This document shows, one piece after another, positions 1 to 5,674 of a stretch of 5,674 bases of DNA. The position numbers were made by a program, and so were the translations under genes. The DNA is from Lachnospiraceae bacterium (GTDB lineage: Bacteria > Bacillota > Clostridia > Lachnospirales > Anaerotignaceae), in the NCBI GenBank assembly GCA_028695945.1, contig JAQVIB010000138.1, positions 1 through 5,674 on the forward strand. Direction: 5' to 3'. Below the pieces are notes generated by a model. That model did no database searches, was not told where the DNA came from, and saw only the letters and a program-made list of their open reading frames with translations. The stretch's first letter is position 1. The number at the start of each line of letters is the position of its first letter.

Positions 1-1143
1 ACAGCGACCTTTATTTTCGTCCCACGCATCATCATACGCCATTAAACAGTCTGATGCCATTTTATTTACAGAATAATATTGGAAAATCACTTTTCTGCCG
101 TATTCGCCAAGTTCTCCTCGTTGAACAGTACCAATAGCATTCATTGTATAAATAATGTCACGTTCTAAAAGAAGTTCTGTAGATTGCGGACATCCACGGC
201 AACAAAAATTATTTTCCTGTGCAAGTTCAAGCTTTTCTTTCTTAAACAGACCAATATAGCCCTCATTGCCTGCAATAATAACAGGTTTTGCCGCTGCCAT
301 AGCCTCAAGTGCGGCACGGCTTACGCCAACAAAAACCTTTCCAACCGCAATAAGTTCGTTAATATCTGTCCTTGCTCCAGTCATAGTTATACATTCTCGT
401 CCTATGGAAGCATTGGTCTCTTTAGCCTTTGCCTTAAGCTTATCAAAAACATTACCGCCTCCAACAATAAGTATACGCAGCCTTTTAATTTTTTTGCTAA
501 GCTGTGGTGCAAGGTCAATAAGCTGACTTGCCACAAGTGCTCTATCTTCGTCTAGTCGGCTAACATACACCAACGTATTGTCATATTCAGTAATTCCAAA
601 CTCTTTGATAACGCCCTTACCCTTAATTTTAGGCGAAAACTTGTCGGTGTCAATTCCATTTATAGTAACAAAAATATTATTTCTGTCTACTCCATAATTT
701 TTAATAAGATATTCTTTAATATCATCACTAACAGCAACAACTTTTTGACCCCAGTTTGTAATGTATTTTAGACCCATGCCTGTATAAAATACCCAATGAG
801 CTGTTGTTACGAATGTAAAATTCATTCTTTTTTTAAGCAGACCACAAATAAATCCAGGTATTCTTGCATGTGAGTGAACAATATCGGGATTTTCCTTTTT
901 TATTATATCCTTAAGCAGAAAATAGGATTTTCTCATATTTCTTATACTTCGTTTATTCAAAGGAACTTTGTAGTGCTTTATTCCCACATCTTCAAGTTCT
1001 TTAACATACACACCGCCATTTGAGGCTACAACAATGCGATGGCCTTCTTTATTTAGTTGCTTGGCTAATTCTACAACATGAGTTTCTGCACCACCTATTT
1101 CCAGCCCCATTAAAGCCATAAGTATAGTATATTTTCTATGCAT
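1..1143 (-). CDS. GT4-like glycosyltransferase, non-canonical subfamily (3' end cut by window edge)
   Basis: The frame is open from ATG at 1143 to the left edge (381 codons, no stop), so the C-terminus is missing, probably by little because GT-B enzymes of this type are about 370-400 residues. It should transfer a sugar from a nucleotide donor to a lipid-linked or surface glycan in the cytoplasm. The N-terminal Rossmann half has the glycine-rich loop GGAET (17-21) and HSHAR (90-94). NGID (162-165) leads into the C-terminal half, with VSRLDEDR (194-201), IVGGG (226-230) and LEAMAAAKPVI (279-289). E280 matches the second Glu of the GT4 EX7E motif, but the first Glu position is V272, and the usual Arg...Lys-Gly donor site reads SRLDEDRA, with no Lys-Gly. 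An odd CCRGC motif sits at 314-318 (C314, C315, C318). The start has AGGTG five bases upstream. Only 20 bases separate it from the DUF4330-like gene before it, so it is probably the same transcript. Fold call is firm; donor and acceptor unknown. Confidence 0.88.
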   Translation of the reverse strand, partial: MHRKYTILMALMGLEIGGAETHVVELAKQLNKEGHRIVVASNGGVYVKELEDVGIKHYKVPLNKRSIRNMRKSYFLLKDIIKKENPDIVHSHARIPGFICGLLKKRMNFTFVTTAHWVFYTGMGLKYITNWGQKVVAVSDDIKEYLIKNYGVDRNNIFVTINGIDTDKFSPKIKGKGVIKEFGITEYDNTLVYVSRLDEDRALVASQLIDLAPQLSKKIKRLRILIVGGGNVFDKLKAKAKETNASIGRECITMTGARTDINELIAVGKVFVGVSRAALEAMAAAKPVIIAGNEGYIGLFKKEKLELAQENNFCCRGCPQSTELLLERDIIYTMNAIGTVQRGELGEYGRKVIFQYYSVNKMASDCLMAYDDAWDENKGRC

Positions 1144-1146
1144 AAT

Positions 1147-1153
1147 ATCACCT
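1147..1153 (-). promoter_or_regulatory. Ribosome binding site of the downstream glycosyltransferase
   Basis: AGGTGAT on the minus strand, with the core AGGTG ending five bases before the ATG at 1143. It supports that start over the internal methionines at codons 9 and 12. It lies in the 20-base gap after the preceding TAG stop, and no promoter or hairpin fits in that gap. Confidence 0.6.
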
Positions 1154-1163
1154 ATAATCAATG

Positions 1164-1649
1164 CTAAAAAATTTCATTAACACTGCCTTCGCATTCAAAG
1201 TATTTTGTAATGAATTTCTTTTTAGACCCAACAAGAAGTTCATAGGTTTTGTTTACAAACCAACCGCTGTCATTAACAACTCCTTCTGCCTCAACAGTAA
1301 GTATTAGATTAATTCTATTTTCAACATCGCCCCTTACAATAGTTCCATTTGGCATCTTTATTCTTTCAGTAGCCTGTTCACTATCTACTGCCACAATTGT
1401 GCCAATAGGATTTCCAGAAGTTTTATCAAAAATAGTATCTCCAACCCTCACATTGTTTAGTGCAACCTTTCTTACCTTTTCAATTTTAACACTGTAGCTT
1501 ATAGGTTTCATTGCTGCAGAATTGCTTGTTTTCTCCATTCCAAACTTTACATATGCACCAATACCTAAGGCAATAATAAGCAAAAGCACACAGCAGTCTA
1601 TGGCATTAATTTTGCCAAATAATTTCCCTTTTTCGTCAATTAGCTTCAT
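1164..1649 (-). CDS. DUF4330-like single-pass membrane protein (second copy)
   Basis: Small protein of 161 residues from the ATG at 1649; a GTG directly before it (1650-1652) could give one more residue. The short basic N-terminus (KLIDEKGKLFGKIN) is followed by one hydrophobic helix at about 19-36 and an extracytoplasmic domain of about 120 residues rich in predicted beta strands. By the positive-inside pattern the N-terminus is cytoplasmic. The order FGKIN-x-x-D, helix, KPI-x-Y, VGDTIFD (69-75), GTIVAVD (83-89) and LILTVEA (115-121) resembles DUF4330 (uncharacterised), and the gene just upstream has the same arrangement. The C-terminal 25 residues differ from that copy: this one is lysine- and phenylalanine-rich, has one cysteine, and lacks the glycine-rich ending. 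Biochemical function is not known; the neighbours suggest a role in export or assembly of a surface glycan. The family assignment is from memory of the pattern, not from a search. Confidence 0.82.
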   Translation of the reverse strand: MKLIDEKGKLFGKINAIDCCVLLLIIALGIGAYVKFGMEKTSNSAAMKPISYSVKIEKVRKVALNNVRVGDTIFDKTSGNPIGTIVAVDSEQATERIKMPNGTIVRGDVENRINLILTVEAEGVVNDSGWFVNKTYELLVGSKKKFITKYFECEGSVNEIF

Positions 1650-1658
1650 CACTTATAT

Positions 1659-1664
1659 CCTCCT
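1659..1664 (-). promoter_or_regulatory. Ribosome binding site serving adjacent GTG/ATG starts
   Basis: AGGAGG on the minus strand, overlapping the TAG stop (1663-1665) of the preceding gene. The spacer is six bases to GTG (1650-1652) and nine to ATG (1647-1649), so either codon could be used; ATG is preferred here as the stronger start. The overlap of stop and ribosome site implies translational coupling of the two DUF4330-like genes. Confidence 0.7.
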
Positions 1665-2127
1665 ATCGCTCAATGCTAAGTATATACCCACGGCCAGCAT
1701 AGCCTGGACCTTTTGCAGCAACTTCAATTCCTGCCTTAACAACAAAATAGCCGTTTACCTTAAAGTCACTTGCACTCTCTGTTGCATTTGCTTCAACTGT
1801 AATAATAGCCGTTTCCTTGCCCGGCATTTCGGCATCCAATATTTCCCCAGTTTGAACATTTTCAGTAAGTTCCCTATGTGGTACCTTTTCAACCGCTACA
1901 ACCTTGCCCATGTAGTAGTTTTTAACATTGTCTGTTATATCGTCACCAACTTCAATAAGGTCTGTAAACCCAACTTGGTTATCAGTAAGCTCAAAAGTAT
2001 ATCGAATTGGCTTTGTGTCAACAGCTACCTCCTTATGAGTATATTTGTAAACAAACATTGCAAGAGCAAGTAATATTACAATAATTACAATATCAAATAA
2101 ATTAATTTTAAACTTCTTCTTTTCCAC
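1663..2127 (-). CDS. DUF4330-like single-pass membrane protein (first copy)
   Basis: A protein of 154 residues if it starts at the GTG at 2127, or 157 from an in-frame ATG at 2136. GTG is preferred because the ribosome site GAGGAG abuts the ATG with no spacer but lies nine bases from the GTG. A lysine-rich N-terminus (EKKKFKIN) precedes one hydrophobic helix at about 10-28, then an extracytoplasmic domain with KPIRY, VGDDITD (60-66), GKVVAVE (74-80), AIITVEA (107-113) and a glycine-rich end, GPGYAGRGY (140-148). The pattern matches DUF4330 as I know it and is shared with the next gene. No catalytic motif is evident, so a structural, scaffolding or accessory role in glycan export is more likely than an enzyme, but this is inference. 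It follows the complete glycosyltransferase by 39 bases and its stop overlaps the ribosome site of its paralogue, so the two are probably made together. Confidence 0.82.
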   Translation of the reverse strand: MEKKKFKINLFDIVIIVILLALAMFVYKYTHKEVAVDTKPIRYTFELTDNQVGFTDLIEVGDDITDNVKNYYMGKVVAVEKVPHRELTENVQTGEILDAEMPGKETAIITVEANATESASDFKVNGYFVVKAGIEVAAKGPGYAGRGYILSIER

Positions 2128-2136
2128 TATCTGCAT

Positions 2137-2145
2137 CTCCTCTCT
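2137..2145 (-). promoter_or_regulatory. Ribosome binding site that argues for a GTG start
   Basis: AGAGAGGAG on the minus strand runs straight into an ATG (2134-2136) with zero spacing, which is too close for normal initiation. The GTG three codons later (2125-2127) is nine bases from the site, a normal distance. No other ATG, GTG or TTG lies in frame upstream before a TGA at 2164-2166. Confidence 0.6.
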
Positions 2146-2166
2146 AAAATAACTGCTGGATAATCA

Positions 2167-3282
2167 TTAGTACTTTCCTAAAACACCTGCATAAATTTTT
2201 TCAATATTTCTTGCATATATTTCAGCTGTAAATTTCTCTTCAAAAATTTCAACAGACCTCTTTTTCATATATTCATATTTTTCTTTGTCATTCATAAGAA
2301 TTTCTATATACCTAGCCATGTCGGCGCTGTCTTTAAGGTTAAATATGTAGCCATTTTCACCATGTGAAATAACACCAGGGTTGCCGCCATAATTGCTAAC
2401 AACAGCAGGTATTCCAAGGCTCATTCCCTCCAACAGTGCAAGGCTTGTTGCCTCTGTACCATATGATGCATTAGCTTGTAAATCCATAACCCCAAGCATT
2501 CTTCTTATATCACTTATAAATCCTGTAAACACAACTGTGTTATCCATATCTTTTTCTTTAACAAGTGCTTTTAGTTCAATTTCACTCATTCCAGTGCCAA
2601 TTATAAGCACCTTTATATTTTTGCCCTTGTTTTTAAGTATTTCTGCAGCCTCCACAAGATATTTATGCCCCTTGTAAGGTTCCATGCGTGCCATAATACC
2701 AACAACAAAATCGTTTTCCCTAATTCCGTATTTCATTCTTGTTTCAGCATTTTCCTGTGGTGTACACTCCTTAACCTTTTCAACTCCGTTAAGTATTACC
2801 TTTACCTTGTTTGCAGAAATCCCGCCCTCTGTAAGGTTGTCCTTAGCCGCCTGTGCAACAGCCATAATGTCATCTGCTAAATATTCATTTATCATTTTAT
2901 TAGCAAGCTTTCCTATTCCCTTGCTTATTTCAGGGCTTACAGGAAAAACAGAGTGCCTTGTATAAACAATTTTTTTACCACATAACTTTGCCGCCACACG
3001 TCCGCTTAAATTTCCATGAGTGTGAACAATATCTGGATTTTCACATTTTATTATTTTTTTTAAATTTCCAACCGCTTCCTTACTAAAAGATTTCTCGGCA
3101 ATTCCATCCGCTTCAATAACCCCAGTTTCTAGTTTTTTTATTTCAGGTATTAAAAGACTTCCTCTTGGAACAACTACTTTAATCTGAAACTCTTCACGAT
3201 TATAGTATTTAAGGAAGTTAAGCACACAGCGTCCAGCACCGCCAATATTGCTGTCACTGATAATATTCAAAACCTTAATCAC
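2167..3282 (-). CDS. GT4 family glycosyltransferase (complete)
   Basis: A 371-residue GT-B fold enzyme, the usual length for GT4, expected to act at the inner face of the membrane and to retain the donor's anomeric configuration. The N-terminal domain has the glycine-rich loop GGAGR (14-18) and DIVHTHGN (84-91). NGVE (165-168) opens the C-terminal, donor-binding domain. There R199 and K204 form the canonical R-x4-K-G site (MEPYKG), IIGTG is at 227-231, and E277-x7-E285 is the intact EX7E signature, followed by GMSLGIPAVV and a YGGNPGVI loop. Translation starts at GTG (3280-3282), supported by AAGGAGG eight bases upstream; the ATT-AAG-GTT that follows gives the expected first beta strand (IKVLNIIS). 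It starts two codons' distance after the ligase stop, so it is in the same operon and probably coupled. Sugar donor and acceptor cannot be read from sequence. Unlike the glycosyltransferase at the left end, all signature residues are present. Confidence 0.93.
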   Translation of the reverse strand: MIKVLNIISDSNIGGAGRCVLNFLKYYNREEFQIKVVVPRGSLLIPEIKKLETGVIEADGIAEKSFSKEAVGNLKKIIKCENPDIVHTHGNLSGRVAAKLCGKKIVYTRHSVFPVSPEISKGIGKLANKMINEYLADDIMAVAQAAKDNLTEGGISANKVKVILNGVEKVKECTPQENAETRMKYGIRENDFVVGIMARMEPYKGHKYLVEAAEILKNKGKNIKVLIIGTGMSEIELKALVKEKDMDNTVVFTGFISDIRRMLGVMDLQANASYGTEATSLALLEGMSLGIPAVVSNYGGNPGVISHGENGYIFNLKDSADMARYIEILMNDKEKYEYMKKRSVEIFEEKFTAEIYARNIEKIYAGVLGKY

Positions 3283-3285
3283 CTG

Positions 3286-4695
3286 TTACACCTCCTTAAG
3301 CGACGAATATTTGCTAAATACTATACCCATACCAATAACCGCCCAAAGCAAAAGCATTACCCTATAATTGTAAAAAGTGTAGTCAAAAAGGCTTTGTACC
3401 AAAAAACCGGCAACAGCCGCCATTGCACCAATGGTAAGTATTCTTGCCGTCTTATCTGCTTCTTTTAAATATGAACAGAAAAGTGCCTTAAAGTATTGGT
3501 AGATTATAACGAAAAATGCAATTATGCCAATAATTCCCGAATCACACATAATCTGCAAATAAGTATTGTGTGCATGAGGTGCACTTATTCCATTGTAGCC
3601 GTAAACAGGATAAACAAGGTTGTAAGCTGCCTGTCCTGGTCCAACTCCGCTGAACCAGTAATCTTTAAGCATTGCAATTGTTCCCATCCAAATATACACC
3701 CTATAGCTTGTAGATGAGTCCTCCATATTTCCAATACTCATAAATCTGTTCAATATAGTTTCTGGAAGAACAAACGGCATAAGCAGTAACCCAATAAAAC
3801 CAAGAAAAATAAATCGCTTGTCCAAAAGCACCAAAAATATAGCCGCCGCCACAAGTATACCAATGTAGCATCCTCTTGAATAGGTAAGTATAAGGCAAAG
3901 TAACATAGCTCCTGTCGCCCCGAGATAGAACAGCTTCATAATTAAAGGCTTTGTTATAAAAAAGCATGCAACAGCCAAGGGAATAATAAGTAGAAAATAT
4001 TCTCCAAGTACGTTAGGATTTGCAAATGTGGAATATACCCTAAACATTCCTTCAAACATTTCTGTGTCAACCCATACACCGCCAAATTTATCCTGAAACA
4101 TATATTGGTAAAAACCGTAAAGTGCCACCAGAACACCAACACAAACCATTAAAAACAGCAATATTTTAACCTGCCTTTTGCTTTCAATGGCATTAATAAT
4201 AACAATTGAAAAAAGAACAAAACAAATTGAAAGCAATCCGCCAAAAAGGCTGCCTCTAACCGTAACTGAAGCAAAAGTTGCAAAAAGATAAACTCCTGCG
4301 TAAATGTAAATATATTTGTTAATACCATTGTATTGAAGTTCAAAATCCTTTTCACAAAGCAGCCTTAGCATAAGGGATAAAAACCCAGAAATACTCATTA
4401 AAAGTACAAGCATTGTAGGTAAAAACGGAGCTAACACCACTGTTAGGCCAGCCCAAATATATGCCACCTTAAATATACTACCATCAAGAAGTTTGTTAAG
4501 GCGTAAAATATTAAAAAGTTTAACTAAAGCACTTCGCACAAACCTGTAAAATTTGAAAATAACACTGCCTGTAACCGTTTCATTATGGTCATTTTGTGTT
4601 AAAAAAATATTAACCAAAAAACTGTTTTGTAAAACACCCATAAAAGCATTACCAAAACGGGCAAGAAATGAATAAACAACACTGTTTTCTATCAT
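3286..4695 (-). CDS. O-antigen ligase / Wzy-type polymerase family membrane protein
   Basis: A 469-residue polytopic membrane protein with about 12 hydrophobic helices between residues 77 and 460. The family (Wzy_C/WaaL-like) joins or transfers undecaprenyl-linked sugar chains on the outer face of the membrane. Visible signatures are FANPNVLGEYF (224-234), TYSRG (271-275), SYRVYIW (330-336), GVGPGQ (350-355) and APHAHNTYLQI (372-382). The last lies in a large extracytoplasmic loop (about 311-385); its histidine (H374 or H376) corresponds to the conserved His of ligases and polymerases. A Gram-positive cell has no lipid A, so polymerisation or transfer to another surface acceptor is more likely than classical ligation. 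The first 75 residues form an extra, mostly non-membrane N-terminal region. The ATG overlaps the flippase stop as ATGA, and AAGGA lies seven bases upstream. The final codons (AAG-GAG-GTG) double as the ribosome site of the next gene. Ligase versus polymerase cannot be separated by sequence alone. Confidence 0.9.
   Translation of the reverse strand: MIENSVVYSFLARFGNAFMGVLQNSFLVNIFLTQNDHNETVTGSVIFKFYRFVRSALVKLFNILRLNKLLDGSIFKVAYIWAGLTVVLAPFLPTMLVLLMSISGFLSLMLRLLCEKDFELQYNGINKYIYIYAGVYLFATFASVTVRGSLFGGLLSICFVLFSIVIINAIESKRQVKILLFLMVCVGVLVALYGFYQYMFQDKFGGVWVDTEMFEGMFRVYSTFANPNVLGEYFLLIIPLAVACFFITKPLIMKLFYLGATGAMLLCLILTYSRGCYIGILVAAAIFLVLLDKRFIFLGFIGLLLMPFVLPETILNRFMSIGNMEDSSTSYRVYIWMGTIAMLKDYWFSGVGPGQAAYNLVYPVYGYNGISAPHAHNTYLQIMCDSGIIGIIAFFVIIYQYFKALFCSYLKEADKTARILTIGAMAAVAGFLVQSLFDYTFYNYRVMLLLWAVIGMGIVFSKYSSLKEV
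3291..3297 (-). promoter_or_regulatory. Ribosome binding site inside the end of the ligase gene
   Basis: AAGGAGG on the minus strand (AAGGAGGTG with the next bases), a near-perfect match to the 16S tail, eight bases before the GTG at 3282. It is formed by the last sense codons of the ligase gene, Lys-Glu-Val, just before its TAA at 3286-3288. It decides the GTG start of the glycosyltransferase. Confidence 0.75.
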
Positions 4696-5674
4696 TTTTT
4701 AATCCTTCCTTTCGCAAAATTTAATGCAAAATCAAAAAACATTTTTGATTGTTTAACAACTAAAATCCTTGTTAAAGCCATGTACACAGTAATCCCACAA
4801 AATGTAGGTATTACTACCTCTAAAAGGCTTGTTAGGAAAGATGGGTTAAACATAGACGTAATTGTACTTTTACCTAATATAACCACAACAGCCATAATAA
4901 CCGCTGATACTATCATTTTAATTATTTGTAAACCCAGTGTTTGGTTTATTATTTTATTGCTTTTTTGCATAGCTACAAGCAAAATAATTGCCGAAACTGT
5001 TGATGAAACAGCAGACGCAAGGGCAAGACCTCCAATTTCCATTCTAGGTGAAAGCACAATGCAAAGTATAATATTTACGCAAATGGAAATTATACCACTT
5101 AACAAAGGCATGCGTCCGTTTTGTTCAGCATAAAAAGCACGACTTAAAATAGTCTGTATTCCAAATCCTACCATTCCTATTGAAAAGAAGAACAGTGCAT
5201 TTGCTGTTAAAACCGTAGCATATTGGTCAAATTTTCCCTTTTGAAAAATAATTTTTATTATAGGCTCACTAAGGCACATAAGGCCAACCATCATAGGTAT
5301 AAGTAAAAACATCATAACTTCAATCGTTATACTTATGGTTTCTCCAAACTGATTTTTGTTATTATCTATAGTCATACGTGAAAGACGTGGAAAGATTACG
5401 TTAGCTACCGAAAGAACAAATACACCAACAATAATAGAATATACTGTATTCGCGTACCCCAATGGCGAAACACCTGCTCCATCTAAAAGACGCGATGCAA
5501 AATTCGTGTTTATAGCCAGATTTATAGGCTGTATCCATGTACTTACCATAACCGGTAACATTAGTTTGATTATTTTTTTTAGTCCCTCATCCTTAAAATC
5601 CAAAAATGGCTTATATTGATATCCTTTTTTTATAAGTGCAGGAATCTGCATAAATGCCTGCATTGCCCACCCAA
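4692..5674 (-). CDS. MurJ/MviN-family lipid-linked glycan flippase (5' part cut by window edge)
   Basis: The frame is open to the right edge. About 326 residues remain of a protein usually about 500-530 long, so roughly the first 190-200 residues (helices 1-6) are missing; the ATG at 5663 is internal, because the residues before it (GWA) continue a conserved loop. MurJ-type proteins of the MOP exporter superfamily flip lipid II or similar undecaprenyl-linked precursors outward. Numbering from M at 5663, about eight hydrophobic helices fit helices 7-14. Family marks are the QIPALIKKGY loop (6-15), LGYANTVY (68-75), FPRLSRM (91-97), FQKGKFD (140-146) and LSRAFYAEQNGRMP (173-186). T73 sits where characterised MurJ proteins carry an arginine in helix 8. 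The gene ends with ATGA overlap into the ligase gene. Because of the neighbours and the missing arginine it might carry a polysaccharide unit rather than lipid II, so the murJ symbol is withheld. Confidence 0.9.
   Translation of the reverse strand, partial: GWAMQAFMQIPALIKKGYQYKPFLDFKDEGLKKIIKLMLPVMVSTWIQPINLAINTNFASRLLDGAGVSPLGYANTVYSIIVGVFVLSVANVIFPRLSRMTIDNNKNQFGETISITIEVMMFLLIPMMVGLMCLSEPIIKIIFQKGKFDQYATVLTANALFFFSIGMVGFGIQTILSRAFYAEQNGRMPLLSGIISICVNIILCIVLSPRMEIGGLALASAVSSTVSAIILLVAMQKSNKIINQTLGLQIIKMIVSAVIMAVVVILGKSTITSMFNPSFLTSLLEVVIPTFCGITVYMALTRILVVKQSKMFFDFALNFAKGRIKK
4703..4712 (-). promoter_or_regulatory. Ribosome binding site of the ligase gene, inside the flippase gene
   Basis: AAAGGAAGGA on the minus strand, with AAGGA ending seven bases before the ATG at 4695. 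It is encoded by the Lys-Gly-Arg codons near the flippase C-terminus. With the ATGA stop/start overlap it points to tight translational coupling of flippase and ligase. Confidence 0.65.

Noticed and set aside
184..555. Plus-strand open frames opposite the left-hand glycosyltransferase
   Set aside because: They are antisense to conserved parts of the glycosyltransferase (CCRGC, LEAM region), give low-complexity translations and match no family I know.
1..1143. Left-hand glycosyltransferase as a pseudogene because of missing canonical residues
   Set aside because: The frame is open for 381 codons, has a ribosome site, and keeps the fold motifs. The substitutions look like a subfamily trait; it is only cut by the window edge.
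1522..2073. Plus-strand open frame of 183 codons spanning both DUF4330-like genes
   Set aside because: It runs antisense across two well-supported genes, its product is Asn/Cys/Ser-rich without recognisable domains, and it has no clear ribosome site. It is a shadow of the minus-strand coding.
1164..2127. DUF4330-like proteins as MCE or HlyD-type transport adaptors
   Set aside because: Single N-terminal helix plus a beta-rich domain and a VGD...G-x-V pattern are only loosely similar; no coiled coil or clear MCE signature is visible, so the analogy is not supported.
2128..2166. Terminator or internal promoter in the largest gap
   Set aside because: The 39-base gap holds no stem-loop with a T-run and no convincing -35/-10 pair; it is filled by the ribosome site and AT-rich spacer.
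3701..4355. Three short minus-strand frames (62-88 codons) within the ligase gene
   Set aside because: They are in another frame inside a gene with strong membrane and Wzy/WaaL motifs; translations show no domain.
1..5674. CRISPR array, insertion sequence, tRNA or riboswitch
   Set aside because: No spaced direct repeats, terminal inverted repeats, transposase frame or structured RNA signature was seen, and coding sequence occupies nearly all of the window.

Overview
The window is one densely packed run of six genes, all on the minus strand and read from high to low coordinates. The base composition is AT-rich. Shine-Dalgarno sites are strong (AGGAGG, AAGGAGG), several starts look like GTG, and gaps between genes are under 40 bases. 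Together with the protein types, this suggests a low-GC Firmicute, most likely of class Clostridia (perhaps Lachnospiraceae-like). That placement is an inference; no rRNA or marker gene is present to confirm it.

Layout in transcription order: (1) the C-terminal part of a MurJ/MviN-family lipid-linked glycan flippase, cut by the right edge (4692-5674); (2) a 469-residue O-antigen ligase/Wzy-type polytopic membrane protein (3286-4695), overlapping the flippase by ATGA; (3) a complete GT4-type glycosyltransferase (2167-3282); (4) and (5) two tandem, divergent paralogues of a small DUF4330-like single-pass membrane protein (1663-2127 and 1164-1649); (6) a second GT4-like glycosyltransferase with an altered active-site signature and a cysteine-rich tail motif, cut by the left edge (1-1143). 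No promoter, terminator, RNA gene, repeat array or mobile element is visible. The promoter should lie beyond the right edge and the terminator beyond the left.

Read together, the genes look like a module for building and exporting a cell-surface polysaccharide. The two cytoplasmic glycosyltransferases would add sugars to a lipid carrier, the flippase would move the lipid-linked sugar across the membrane, and the Wzy/WaaL-like protein would polymerise or transfer it outside. The two DUF4330-like proteins, each a short cytoplasmic tail, one membrane helix and an extracytoplasmic domain, are the unexplained part and may assist export or assembly. The most notable points are the tandem DUF4330 pair, the flippase lacking an arginine that is important in characterised MurJ, and the non-canonical glycosyltransferase with a CCRGC motif.
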